A stretch of 64,000 nt of DNA. Source: Oxynema aestuarii AP17 (GTDB lineage Bacteria; Cyanobacteriota; Cyanobacteriia; Cyanobacteriales; Laspinemataceae). The stretch lies in assembly GCF_012295525.1 (NCBI RefSeq), contig NZ_CP051167.1, positions 1,674,001-1,738,000 of the forward strand, in the 5' to 3' direction. A program made the translations under genes and the position numbers. A model generated the notes under the pieces. The model was not told the origin of the DNA and did no database searches. It saw only the letters and a list, made by a program, of their open reading frames with translations. Below, in pieces: positions 45,188 through 54,366 of the stretch; the first letter of the stretch is position 1, and each line of letters opens with the position of its first letter.

Positions 45188-45648
45188 GCTTAACTCGAAC
45201 ATCGAGGACCGCGACACGGCGACGGTCACCCTGCAAATAATGCGACCCTGGATCGGTGCGTTCGCGAAGCGACGCCTTTGGCGTATCGACGCCAAATCCC
45301 CGTCAGTTCAGTGCGGGTCATATCAAAATTGTACATAAGTTATCAATCGCGCAGGGATCGAGGGATAATTAGGAGCAATCGGGGGATCGCTCCCCCCACA
45401 CAACCCCCAGTCCTTGCGATCCTCGACTTGAGCCTGAAACGGGCGAAAAACCAGGCACGCAGGCGGGGTTTGGTAAACTGCACTACAACGTTACGGTATC
45501 GATCGGGAGGCTTGTGGCGAGTTATGCTATCGTCATTTTCGGTTAAGGTCACCCTAAACTCGAACGCAGCAAGGTCTAACAACCGCATCCCAACCCGTTT
45601 CATCCGTTTGTTGGAACTCGACTCGTTGCCCCTCTCAGGTTTAGCAAT
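45188..45648. other. Intergenic region upstream of rbcR
   Basis: About 460 bp with no credible gene. It includes the 31-nt repeat at 45258-45288 and a GGGGGATCGCTCCCCCC hairpin near 45383-45400. A promoter for the regulator could lie in the last 150 bp but no strong match to -35/-10 is seen. Confidence 0.5.
45258..45288. repeat. Dispersed 31-nt repeat copy 2
   Basis: Starts GCGTTCGCGAAGCGACGCCT and differs from 13397-13427 at three positions. Part of the GCGTTCGCGAAGCG family; a third, partial copy in reverse is at about 8574-8592. Confidence 0.7.
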
Positions 45649-46659
45649 ATGTCCGATCTACCTTTCACCTTAGATCAGTTACGCATCCTCAAAGCCATCG
45701 CTGCTGAAGGGAGCTTTAAACGTGCTGCGGATAGTTTATATGTTTCCCAGCCTGCGGTGAGTCTGCAGGTTCAAAATTTAGAACGCCAGTTGGATGTGCC
45801 ACTGTTCGATCGAGGGGGACGGCGGGCCCAACTGACCGAAGCGGGTCACCTGTTACTCAGTTACGGCGAAAAAATTCTGACCCTATGTCAGGAAACCTGC
45901 CGAGCGATCGAAGATTTACAGAATTTGCAAGGGGGAACCTTAATTGTGGGAGCCTCCCAAACTACCGGAACCTACTTGCTACCGCGCATGATCGGGTTAT
46001 TCCGACAGAGTTATCCGGACGTGGCGGTTCAGTTGCACGTTCACTCGACCCGGCGGACCGCGTGGAGTGTGGCGAACGGTCAGATCGACTTGGCGATCGT
46101 CGGCGGGGAAGTCCCGCCGGAATTGCAAGATTCCCTCCAAGTCAAAGCTTATGCGGAAGATGAATTAGCACTGATTTTACCCGTGTTTCACGCTCTGGCG
46201 AAACAAGAAACCATTCAAAAAGAAGATCTTTACAAACTGCAATTTATCGCCTTAGATTCGCAATCGACTATTCGCAAGGTCATCGATCAAGTGCTTTCGC
46301 GCTACGATATCGACACGCGCCGTTTGAAATTGGAAATGGAGCTCAATTCGATCGAAGCGATTAAAAATGCAGTTCAATCCGGTTTGGGGGCGGCGTTTGT
46401 GTCGATCTCTGCCATTGAAAAAGAATTGCAAATGGAGGTGCTGCACCGGGCGCCGATCGAGGGAGTCGTGGTCAAACGGATGCTGTCGTTAATTTACAAT
46501 CCCAATCGCTATCGCTCGAAAGCGGCGGAAGCGTTCAGTCGGGAAATTTTACCGAAATTTTCGACCCAAGATTTGGGAGACGGCCCGGTAGAGCAACCGA
46601 CGGCAGCGTTAGAATCGGAGACCGTCAGTAGTGCAGCGTCTAACCCCACGGGTAAATAG
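45649..46659 (+). CDS. rbcR: LysR-family regulator RbcR (CbbR-like)
   Basis: 336 aa. The N-terminal winged helix ([40 protein letters not shown]) is the LysR DNA-binding domain. The effector domain begins with [23 protein letters not shown], and [23 protein letters not shown] is found in the CbbR/RbcR/CmpR branch. RbcR activates Rubisco genes in cyanobacteria and red-type plastids (ycf30). A C-terminal tail of about 30 residues is less conserved. The following kinase gene starts 46 bp downstream and may be cotranscribed. Confidence 0.88.
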   Translation: MSDLPFTLDQLRILKAIAAEGSFKRAADSLYVSQPAVSLQVQNLERQLDVPLFDRGGRRAQLTEAGHLLLSYGEKILTLCQETCRAIEDLQNLQGGTLIVGASQTTGTYLLPRMIGLFRQSYPDVAVQLHVHSTRRTAWSVANGQIDLAIVGGEVPPELQDSLQVKAYAEDELALILPVFHALAKQETIQKEDLYKLQFIALDSQSTIRKVIDQVLSRYDIDTRRLKLEMELNSIEAIKNAVQSGLGAAFVSISAIEKELQMEVLHRAPIEGVVVKRMLSLIYNPNRYRSKAAEAFSREILPKFSTQDLGDGPVEQPTAALESETVSSAASNPTGK

Positions 46660-46705
46660 TCGAGTGGCGGCGATCGCTCGCCTCCCTTTCCGATCGCGAG
46701 GATCT

Positions 46706-48100
46706 ATGGAAATTTACTGTACTCGTCCGGGATGTCCCCGTCCCCTCAATCAGTTTGCAGATCTCGACGATCGCACGACGTTGAAAACCGTACAGCAAAA
46801 ATACTGCACTGCTTGCGGGATGCCTTTAATTCTCGACGGACGTTATTTAACTGAGCGGTTGCTCGGACAGGGGGGGTTCGGGACGGCTTTTTTAGCGCGC
46901 GATCGCCGTACCCCTGCAATGCGCCTCTGTGCGGTCAAGCAGTTTCAGCCCTCCGGGGATCTGAGCCCCGAACAGTTGGCGATCGCCCATACCCTATTCG
47001 AGCGCGAGGCGATCGTCCTGGAACAACTCGGCAACCAACATCCTCAAATTCCCGATTTATTCGCCTTTTTTCCGTTAGAAATCCCCGGAAAAACGGCGGG
47101 AACGTCGGAGCAGTTTTTTTATCTGGTTCAAGAATATATCGACGGCTCCACCCTCGAAGGAGAACTCGAAACCAAAGGGCCGTTTTCCCTCGCGGACACG
47201 ATCGCCGTTTTTGAGGAAATTCTCTCCATTCTCGACTTCATCCACACCCGTCACGTCATCCACCGGGATATTAAACCGTCCAATATCATTCGCTCCAACG
47301 CCGGACCGCTTTACCTGCTCGATTTTGGCGCCGTCAAGCAAGTGGCGCAAACCGCAACCCTTTCCGCAGGGGGCCAGTCTACGGGGATTTATTCGATGGG
47401 ATTTGCTCCGCCAGAACAAATGGCGGGACGCACGGTGTTTCCCGCGACCGATCTCTACGCTTTGGCGGTCACCTGCATCGTTTTACTGACGGGAAAAGAC
47501 CCTCAAGAATTGTTTGACGCTTACAGCAATCAGTGGAACTGGCGATCGCACGTTCCCCTTCCCCAGTCCGGTTCGGACGCCAAAGAAGCTCGATTTGCCG
47601 ATCTGCTCGATCGCCTCCTGCTCGCCACTCCCAGCGAACGCTACCAGTCGGTCCGGGAGGTCTGTGAGGCCCTCAATCCGCCGGGTTCGCCCGTTTCTGC
47701 GCCGCCAACCCCCGCCCCGACGCCGATGGGCGGCGCTTCCGGGTCGCCCGTTTCCCGTCGCCGTTTTTCCGATCGCGAAATCCAGATCGCCGCCCTGTTT
47801 ACCGGGTATGAAGCGGGTTTGGGCTGGATCGTCCTGGCGAGTCTCGATCTACCGCCGTCGGTGAAAACGATCGCCTGGTTGCTGTTTTTATCGGCCCTAT
47901 ATTTTGCCCAGGCGACCCGAGCGATCCAAAAATACGACCTGGCGATCTTGGCGGGGGTATCTCTGGCGATCGTGCTGATTGTCGAACCGTTGCGGATCGC
48001 CTTTTCCTGGATCGCCGCGATCGGTTTACCTATCTCGATCGCCCTGTTGGCGTTCGTCCTCACCTGGGTATGGTTGTGGCTTTACCGACGCTTTTTTTAA
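46706..48100 (+). CDS. Ser/Thr protein kinase with N-terminal zinc ribbon and C-terminal membrane segments
   Basis: 464 aa from the ATG at 46706. Residues 1-45 carry CTRPGC and YCTACG, a four-Cys zinc-ribbon-like motif typical of one class of cyanobacterial kinases. The kinase domain has the glycine loop LLGQGGFGTAFLA (near 54), the Lys in CAVKQF (near 76), the catalytic HRDIKPSN (near 185), DFGAVK (near 205) and GFAPPEQM in the activation segment. A Pro/Ala linker (about 335-355) leads to four hydrophobic segments. All catalytic residues are present. The protein is probably a membrane-bound sensor kinase; its substrate is unknown. Confidence 0.9.
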   Translation: MEIYCTRPGCPRPLNQFADLDDRTTLKTVQQKYCTACGMPLILDGRYLTERLLGQGGFGTAFLARDRRTPAMRLCAVKQFQPSGDLSPEQLAIAHTLFEREAIVLEQLGNQHPQIPDLFAFFPLEIPGKTAGTSEQFFYLVQEYIDGSTLEGELETKGPFSLADTIAVFEEILSILDFIHTRHVIHRDIKPSNIIRSNAGPLYLLDFGAVKQVAQTATLSAGGQSTGIYSMGFAPPEQMAGRTVFPATDLYALAVTCIVLLTGKDPQELFDAYSNQWNWRSHVPLPQSGSDAKEARFADLLDRLLLATPSERYQSVREVCEALNPPGSPVSAPPTPAPTPMGGASGSPVSRRRFSDREIQIAALFTGYEAGLGWIVLASLDLPPSVKTIAWLLFLSALYFAQATRAIQKYDLAILAGVSLAIVLIVEPLRIAFSWIAAIGLPISIALLAFVLTWVWLWLYRRFF

Positions 48101-49411
48101 AAGAAGGGAGGCGATTTCGAGCCAATTTGGCGCTATTTTAGGGCGCGATCGCCGCAATTGGGGATCGCATGAATGAAGCGAGATTGTTCTGAGGAAAGCG
48201 ACAAATTGAGCGGGGTTATCGGGGGTCGAGAGCGGCAGTTCTGCTCGACCTAGCGGGTCGAAGGATCGCCCCTCGATATTAGCGACGACGGCGATCGCGC
48301 GCCGGACGGTTGCCCAAAACACGACCCTCGATCGCGGACGTTCCCATCAGGACGATCGAGGGGTTTTGCCCGGTTAAATCCCTACCGATCCCCGCTTCAG
48401 TCGCGCCAATGGCGATCGCGCCATCCCCAGCTTATCGACAGGCTGCTTCCTCATTTTATCCCCTCGGTTTAATGCCAATTGCGGCGATCGAGGTCGGCTA
48501 AATCTCGATTTTGCTGCGCTTCGTTCCGGGAATCGCAATCGAGGTTTTCTCAATCCCCATTCGGTTGTAGACCCCCCGATCGCCCTCCCGGTCATCAATG
48601 TATTTACTCCTCAAAAGTTGCAATAAAAATTAAACTAAAAAATATTAATTTTTTTATTTCTACGGATGAGTATTGGCAGAGAAGGGGAATGGAGCCGAGA
48701 GAAAAAACGGGGAAGCCAGAGTCGAAAAGCAGCAATGGCGTCTTTTTCATAGAGCTACACCGTTCCGGGGGGATAATTTTATCGAACCCCGAGAGAACTA
48801 TTGCTGTTTCATCAAAAAAAGGGGTCATCTTAAAATAGAATACGAAAAAATACCGAGCTTTCAAAGTTGCCAAGTCCGGGCGATCGTAAAAATTATCGAT
48901 CGATTTTCTAATTTTCTTTTCAAGAAAGCTAAGCTATAAAGTAAGAGTAGATCTTAAAATTTATAGATCCTCCAAAAGCGAACCGCTCGATCCGATGGGC
49001 GCGTCGGAAATTCGGATTTGAGGCAGTCGCCGATCGCGATCGGGTCACGCCATCCCAGCCGCCCCAGGGTTGAGACATGGGGATTCCAAACATCTCGTTC
49101 GCGCGAACGCCCTCGGCGAGGCTTGGCGATCGCCTCAAAAACGGCTGGCACGGGCAAAAATGCGGGGAAGAGCGCGTCCGGGGCTGGATGCGAACCGGGG
49201 CGACAGACACCACACCCACCTCATCGTCCAGACCGCCGAAACACCTCTATTGCCGAAGTCAAACGGTCGGGAGCTTGCCGTGAATAGGAAACATTTATTA
49301 TCAAGCCAACCATCGAGAAATGGGAATCGTCCTCGGGAGATGGCTTCACCCGACCGTTGTCATTGGATAGAATCCGCGCAAATGCAGCCAGACCATTGCC
49401 AGCCTGAAATC
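48101..49411. other. Long intergenic region between the kinase genes
   Basis: About 1.3 kb. A terminator lies at 48325-48367. The part 48600-48960 is AT-rich (for example AAAAATATTAATTTTTTTATTTC). Open frames in it give no recognisable protein. The histidine kinase frame is open upstream to 49070, but that stretch does not look coding. Confidence 0.45.
48325..48367 (+). terminator. Intrinsic terminator in the intergenic region
   Basis: CCCTCGATCG (48325-48334)/CGATCGAGGG (48353-48362), then GTTTT. It lies 225 bp past the kinase stop, so it may end the kinase mRNA or a short independent transcript. Confidence 0.7.
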
Positions 49412-52150
49412 ATGTCTCGTCTCAACATTCCCCGTTCCATCCGCCACGAATTGGGCGATCGCCTCTTTTGGGATACTCCCGTCGGCATTGTTTGCGAAAC
49501 CGCAGACGGAGGCATTTTGATGGCCAATCCGGCATTTTGTCGGATGACCGGGTACAGCGACAAGCAATTGCGTCATTTAGATCGAAAGGCGATCGCCCAC
49601 CCGGAAGACTTCGAGATCGAACTCGACACGATCGCCCACATGGTTCGAGAAGGGGTCAAAAGTCAAACCCTACGCAAACGCTACCTCCACCACAACGGGG
49701 GCATCGTCAGTTGCGATATCGAGGTGCACCTCGTCGGGGAACCCCTCGAAGAAAGCTATTTATTAAGTTTTGTACGCGATCGCGGCGAACGGGCGATCGT
49801 CGAGCGCGAACTGCAACAACACCGAGAACGGGAAATCCTCCTCGACGAACTCTCCGCCACGATCCGGGCGACCTTCGACCTGCCGACGATCCTCGATCTC
49901 GGCGTCAATCGCTTGCGAGAAGCATTAGGCGGCCATCGCGTATTAGCGTATCAATTTAGCGCCGACGGACGGGCCGTTTGCAGGGCGGAAAATGTCGATC
50001 CGGCTTATGCCTCGGTTCGAGAACAAGTCCTCACCTTACCGAGGATCGACCCTTCCGAGTTTAAAGACTACCGGAGCGGACGGGTATGGTCGATCGACGA
50101 TCTCGACTATGCCAACTTGCCCGCCATCTATTTAGATCGGCTCAAACCCTTTCAAGTGCGTAGCATCATGGCAGTGGGCATTCCCCACAGCGAGAAACCG
50201 GTCCTTTCGGGACTCGACGGCGATCGATTGCCCTTAGCGGGCGATCGCCCCTCCTTCCCCTTATGGGGTTTGTTAGTCGTTCACCACTGCCACGCGCCCC
50301 GTCGTTGGCTCGACGAAGAACGCCAGTTGCTCGAAACCGTCTCGGACCGCCTCGCGATCGCCATCCAACAAGCCGAACTGGTCGAAGGGCTGCAAAATTA
50401 CGCCTGTCAACTGGAACGACGAGTCAACGACCGAACCAAATCCCTAGCGCGATCGCTCCAATTCGAGCAACTGATCCGCCATCTGACCGAATCCTTACAT
50501 CGCGCTCGCGACGAAGACAGCGTACTCGATACCGCCGTCGAAGGCTTGGTCGATACCTTGGGGGCGCGTTGTTGCTTCGCCTGTTTATTCGACCCCCAAG
50601 CAGAGATCTTCGAGATCCGTTCCCTGCACGGACGCGACCTGCAAGAGCGAGACCCGCAACTCGGCCAACGCTTCCCCCTCAACCACTGGCCCGCTTCCTG
50701 TCGCGAGCATTTGTTGAACGGCGAAATTTGTTTTCACGACCTGTTTTCCCCTGTCGCTACGCGACAACCCGTCACCGAAAGCGAATTAGATACTGGGTTG
50801 TTGCAAACCATTTGTCCGATTCTCAGCAACGGTGACACGATCGGCATTTTAGGGTTGTCTTACGACGAAGCGATCGCCTGGTCGGCGCCGGAATTGCAAT
50901 TGCTCGAACAAGTCGCCGTGCAGTGCGCGATCGCCATCCGTCAGGCGCGCCTGTTGCGCGAAGAGCAATCCCTGCGCTTGAGCGCCCAATATTTTCGTTC
51001 GTTTATCGAACAATCGAAGGAAATTTTCGCCGAATACGACGATCGCGGGCGTTACTTGTCGATCAACCCTGCCGGATCGGTCCTGTTCGGCTTTCCTCTC
51101 GATCGCATTGTCGGTCATACCAATCGGGAACTCCTCGGCGAAACCGGGGAGATCTTCGATCGCGCGATCGCCCAAGTCCTAACCACCGGGGAACCGTTAG
51201 TCACCACCCTCGAACTGGATTTGGCATCGGAAACGAAAACCTTCGAGACGGTCTGTTCGCCGATCTCCGAACCAGATGGCTACATCCATCGGGCGATCGT
51301 TATCGCCCAAGATATCAGCGACATTCGCCAGCAGTGGCGGCTTTTGCAACAGCAAAATCAAGAACTCGCCGCCATCAACCGTCTCAAAGAAGAATTCATC
51401 GCCACCACCTCCCACGAACTGCGAACCCCCCTGACCGCGATTCTCGGCTTTTCCAGCGTCCTGCTCGAAGAATCCTTCGGTTCGCTCAACGACAAGCAAA
51501 AAATTTATGTCGAACGGATGCACGCGAGCGGCCAGCATTTGTTAGAACTCATTAATGATATTCTCGACCTGTCGCGCATCGAAGCCGATCGCCTCGAACT
51601 CGAACCGCAATTAGTGTTTATTCACGATATTTGCGAAGGGGTCATCAGTTTGGTGCAAGAGCGCATCACCAATCACGGCTTGCAACTCGAAGTTGAGGTC
51701 ACCCCGGAGATCGAATCGGTGGTGGTGGATCCCCGGCGTTTGAAACAGATGTTGCTCAATTTGCTCAGTAATGCGATTAAGTTCACCCCGGAAGGATCGG
51801 TCGGTTTGAAGATCGATCGGGTCTGGCGCGATCGCTACAGCTCTTCGGACGGCAGAAGTCGGGAATTACATAAGCAAGAGCGCATCGAGTTCACGGTCTG
51901 GGATACGGGAATCGGCATCGACGAGCGCGATCGCCCCCGCTTGTTTTCGCCATTTTCGCAAATTGACTCGTCCTTAGCCCGCCAATATCAAGGAACCGGG
52001 TTGGGACTGGCGATTACGCGCAAGTTGGCGGAACTGCACGGCGGCGAGATTTTTGTGGAGACCCAACCCGATCGCGGCTCTTCGTTTACGATTTCTCTAC
52101 CGTTGGAAATGTTTCCCCCGGTGTCGATGGCGGCTGAGTCGTCCTCGTGA
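49412..52150 (+). CDS. Multi-sensor histidine kinase (PAS-GAF-GAF-PAS-HisKA-HATPase)
   Basis: About 912 aa if started at ATG 49412; ATG 49382 or 49340 is also possible. A PAS domain (about 15-130) has ANPAFCRMTGYSDKQL. GAF 1 (about 150-335) resembles phytochrome-type GAFs (VLAYQFSADG..., FQVRSIMAVGIP, LWGLLVVHHC) but has AIYL where a bilin-linking Cys-His would be, so it probably binds no bilin. GAF 2 (about 355-510) and a second PAS (about 530-650) follow. HisKA: SHELRTPL with His near 668. HATPase: NLLSNAIKFTPEG, DTGIGI and GTGLGLAI (near 861). No receiver domain and no membrane segment, so it is probably a soluble sensor kinase. Confidence 0.9.
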   Translation: MSRLNIPRSIRHELGDRLFWDTPVGIVCETADGGILMANPAFCRMTGYSDKQLRHLDRKAIAHPEDFEIELDTIAHMVREGVKSQTLRKRYLHHNGGIVSCDIEVHLVGEPLEESYLLSFVRDRGERAIVERELQQHREREILLDELSATIRATFDLPTILDLGVNRLREALGGHRVLAYQFSADGRAVCRAENVDPAYASVREQVLTLPRIDPSEFKDYRSGRVWSIDDLDYANLPAIYLDRLKPFQVRSIMAVGIPHSEKPVLSGLDGDRLPLAGDRPSFPLWGLLVVHHCHAPRRWLDEERQLLETVSDRLAIAIQQAELVEGLQNYACQLERRVNDRTKSLARSLQFEQLIRHLTESLHRARDEDSVLDTAVEGLVDTLGARCCFACLFDPQAEIFEIRSLHGRDLQERDPQLGQRFPLNHWPASCREHLLNGEICFHDLFSPVATRQPVTESELDTGLLQTICPILSNGDTIGILGLSYDEAIAWSAPELQLLEQVAVQCAIAIRQARLLREEQSLRLSAQYFRSFIEQSKEIFAEYDDRGRYLSINPAGSVLFGFPLDRIVGHTNRELLGETGEIFDRAIAQVLTTGEPLVTTLELDLASETKTFETVCSPISEPDGYIHRAIVIAQDISDIRQQWRLLQQQNQELAAINRLKEEFIATTSHELRTPLTAILGFSSVLLEESFGSLNDKQKIYVERMHASGQHLLELINDILDLSRIEADRLELEPQLVFIHDICEGVISLVQERITNHGLQLEVEVTPEIESVVVDPRRLKQMLLNLLSNAIKFTPEGSVGLKIDRVWRDRYSSSDGRSRELHKQERIEFTVWDTGIGIDERDRPRLFSPFSQIDSSLARQYQGTGLGLAITRKLAELHGGEIFVETQPDRGSSFTISLPLEMFPPVSMAAESSS

Positions 52151-52181
52151 ACCCTGCCGATCTTCCTACGATGTTGCCCCG

Positions 52182-52979
52182 ATGGTTCTCTCGATCGTCG
52201 ATTGTCTCGATCGCTTCAGCTTTGAGGCGATCGCCACTGCCGAAATCCGCCGCGCCACCGCCGCGAACGATCTCTCTCCTCCCGCCTCGATTCCGTTAAA
52301 ACGAGTCGAAGACCCCCAGCGCTTGCTTTACAGTTGCGCGATCGCCCTGCCATTGGCCGCCTCCGAGGGCGCGGACCCCCGGAAAATAGCCGAGGCGATC
52401 GCCGCCGCCTTCGTCCGCTCTCCTGGCGGGGATTTGGACTTTTCCATCGAAGCGGTCGGTTCCGGTTGGCTGCACTTATGGCCGAGCGATCGGGCCGTAG
52501 CGGGTCAATTGCAACGCCTGAGCGAGTTTCCCTGGCCAAACAGCGTGTCGCAGCCCATCGAGGGCATTCGCCGGGATGTCTTTCTCCTTCAGTACGCCCA
52601 CGCCCGATGTTGTTCCTTGCTGCGGATGGCACGACGGGACGGTGCGATCGCGTACATCGAGGGCGAAGACTTCCCGTGGCTCGATGGCGCGGGACGGCTC
52701 AACCTCTGTCGCCGCGCCGAATTCGAGGCGATCGGGGCCTTGTTCGCCAGCTTGGATCGCTGCGCGCGATCCGGCGATCGCGCCGCCGTTCTCAAAGCCG
52801 CCACCGCTTTAAGTCACCGTTTCTTAAACTTCTATCGAGATTGCCGCATTTGGGGGGACATTCAAGCGGAACGGCCCGATCTGGCGCGATCGCGCCTCGG
52901 TCTGGTCGCCGCCACCCGCCCCGTGCTGAAATTCTTACTGGAAGAGCGATTGGGAGTTTTCGCCCCCGAGGAACTTTAG
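52182..52979 (+). CDS. DALR anticodon-binding domain protein, ArgRS-like without catalytic core
   Basis: 265 aa from the ATG at 52182. The N-terminal half (LYSCAIALPLAASEGADPRKIAEAIAAAF, FSIEAVGSGWLHLWPS) matches the additional N-terminal domain of arginyl-tRNA synthetase (there NIALPLA...NPR.IAE, GPGFIN). The C-terminal half (FLLQYAHARCCSLLR, ALSHRFLNFYRDC, RLGLVAATRPVLKFLLEERLGV) matches the DALR helical bundle. The class I catalytic Rossmann domain with HIGH and KMSKS is missing between them. It probably evolved from ArgRS by internal loss. A role in RNA binding or regulation is an inference. It starts 31 bp after the histidine kinase stop. Confidence 0.8.
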   Translation: MVLSIVDCLDRFSFEAIATAEIRRATAANDLSPPASIPLKRVEDPQRLLYSCAIALPLAASEGADPRKIAEAIAAAFVRSPGGDLDFSIEAVGSGWLHLWPSDRAVAGQLQRLSEFPWPNSVSQPIEGIRRDVFLLQYAHARCCSLLRMARRDGAIAYIEGEDFPWLDGAGRLNLCRRAEFEAIGALFASLDRCARSGDRAAVLKAATALSHRFLNFYRDCRIWGDIQAERPDLARSRLGLVAATRPVLKFLLEERLGVFAPEEL

Positions 52980-53076
52980 GAAAAACGCCGCCGTCATCGA
53001 AGTTGGGGACAGCAATGGAGCCGACCGATCCCAGAGTACTTTCGAGAAAAATTTTCGAGAAAAGTTTAATGGGGGG

Positions 53077-53105
53077 GTGACAAATCCAAATCTGTCCGAT
53101 ATAGT
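53077..53105 (+). promoter_or_regulatory. Sigma-70-type promoter of a candidate small RNA
   Basis: GTGACA (53077-53082), 17-bp spacer, TATAGT (53100-53105): five of six consensus bases in each box. Confidence 0.7.
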
Positions 53106-53111
53106 TACAGG

Positions 53112-53186
53112 TGTGTGAGGAGCGAACCAGTAAGGGTACCGAGACGAAACACGGCCAGTCGTCGGTACCCTTTCTGCATTTTTACA
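53112..53186 (+). ncRNA. Candidate 75-nt small RNA, possibly Yfr2-like
   Basis: A predicted transcript from the promoter at 53077-53105 holds an 11-bp stem AAGGGTACCGA (53132-53142)/TCGGTACCCTT (53162-53172). It is extended by GAC/GTC (53143-53145 with 53158-53160) and capped by the loop GAAACACGGCCA. It ends in TTTCTGCATTTTT. Upstream is an unpaired GTGTGTGAGGAGCGAACCAG. Size, a single long hairpin with a GAAAC-containing loop and an independent promoter resemble the Yfr2 family of cyanobacterial RNAs, but I cannot align it. No ORF fits the region. Confidence 0.6.
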
Positions 53187-53205
53187 ACTTCATAGGCTTT
53201 CCGAG

Positions 53206-54090
53206 TCAGAGGATGAACTCTTCGATCGCCGCCGCCACCCCATCGCGATCGACACTCGGCGCCAGCCAGTCCCCCACGGCCCGCACCGCATCCGGCGCAT
53301 TGCCCATCGCTACCCCGATTCCCGCATAGTCGAGCATTTCGAGGTCGTTGAAATTATCCCCGATCGCCATCACGTTCGCCGCCGATAAGCCTAGAATTTC
53401 TTCAGTTAAATAACGAACCGCCACCCCTTTATTGACTTGAGGATTGCCTGCTTCTAAAAAGTAGTCGTGGGATTGGGTCAGGTAGAGTTCGCCACCTCGG
53501 TAGCGACGCCGGAAGGTGTCTAGGAGTTGGGAAATCACCTCGATTTCGTGCCCCAACGCGAGCACTTTCGTCGGCGCCGAGTCCGCCACCACGGACCGCA
53601 AGTCCCCCACGGCGATCGGTTCGACCCCGGTGCGATCGCCGTAAGCGCGACTGGCTGGGGTTAACTCGCGAACGTAGAGGCGATCGTCGATATAGCAATG
53701 CACGGAAAACAGCGATCGCACTTCCGGACGGTCGAATTCATCGAGCAACTCTAACGCAATTTCCGACGCCAACGGCCAATGTCCGTGACGCCGATTGTTT
53801 GTCGGATCGGCAATCCACGCCCCTTGATAGGCAATTAACGGTAATGTCGAGCCAATTTCGCGATAGAAACGCAAGGCAGAACGGTACATCCGTCCCGTGG
53901 CGATCGCCACGGACACCCCCTGACGTTGCGCCTCGACGATCGCCTGTTTGACGCGATCGCTCACCTGATTCGAGACCCCGGCGATCGTCCCGTCAATATC
54001 GAGAACGAGCAGTCGAATATCCTGACAATTCTCTTGACAATTCGATGAAGTCCCAGTCTGTACGGCGGTATCGGTCGCTGTTTGAGTCAT
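53206..54090 (-). CDS. Cof-type HAD phosphatase
   Basis: 294 aa. Class IIB HAD: motif I LLVLDIDGTIAG (nucleophile Asp near 30), motif II ATGRMYRSA, a cap domain in the middle, motif III Lys in GNPQVNKGVAVRYL and motif IV MAIGDNFNDLEMLDYAGIGVAMGNA. Members dephosphorylate sugar phosphates, flavin or other metabolites; the substrate cannot be decided. An N-terminal segment of about 20 residues rich in Thr/Gln/Cys precedes the domain and could be trimmed by a later start. Confidence 0.88.
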   Translation of the reverse strand: MTQTATDTAVQTGTSSNCQENCQDIRLLVLDIDGTIAGVSNQVSDRVKQAIVEAQRQGVSVAIATGRMYRSALRFYREIGSTLPLIAYQGAWIADPTNNRRHGHWPLASEIALELLDEFDRPEVRSLFSVHCYIDDRLYVRELTPASRAYGDRTGVEPIAVGDLRSVVADSAPTKVLALGHEIEVISQLLDTFRRRYRGGELYLTQSHDYFLEAGNPQVNKGVAVRYLTEEILGLSAANVMAIGDNFNDLEMLDYAGIGVAMGNAPDAVRAVGDWLAPSVDRDGVAAAIEEFIL

Positions 54091-54366
54091 GAGATTTGAG
54101 CGCTTAAATTTGAAATGTACGATCGACAGTTTCAGTATAATCTTATCTTGAATAAGAGCAATTTACGTTTCCATTTTGCTTGTGTTATCGGCAAAATGCT
54201 TCTGTAAAAATCATTAATTATTAGGAATTGTCGATCGTTACCCAAGTAATCATTTTTAGCCGTTTCTCATGCCAATTTTCTAAAATGGCGATCTCTCTCA
54301 TTATTTTTAAAAATGGGATTACCGTCCCCTGTTCATCATAAAAACAATAATCGATCTTTCTAATTT

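Noticed and set aside
49070-49411. N-terminal extension of the histidine kinase
   Set aside because: The extension is Arg/His-rich without domain character and precedes a PAS domain that begins shortly after 49412.
53112-53130. Yfr1 gene on the minus strand, based on CTCCTCACACA
   Set aside because: No terminator hairpin with a T run follows on the minus strand; the promoter and T tail are on the plus strand.
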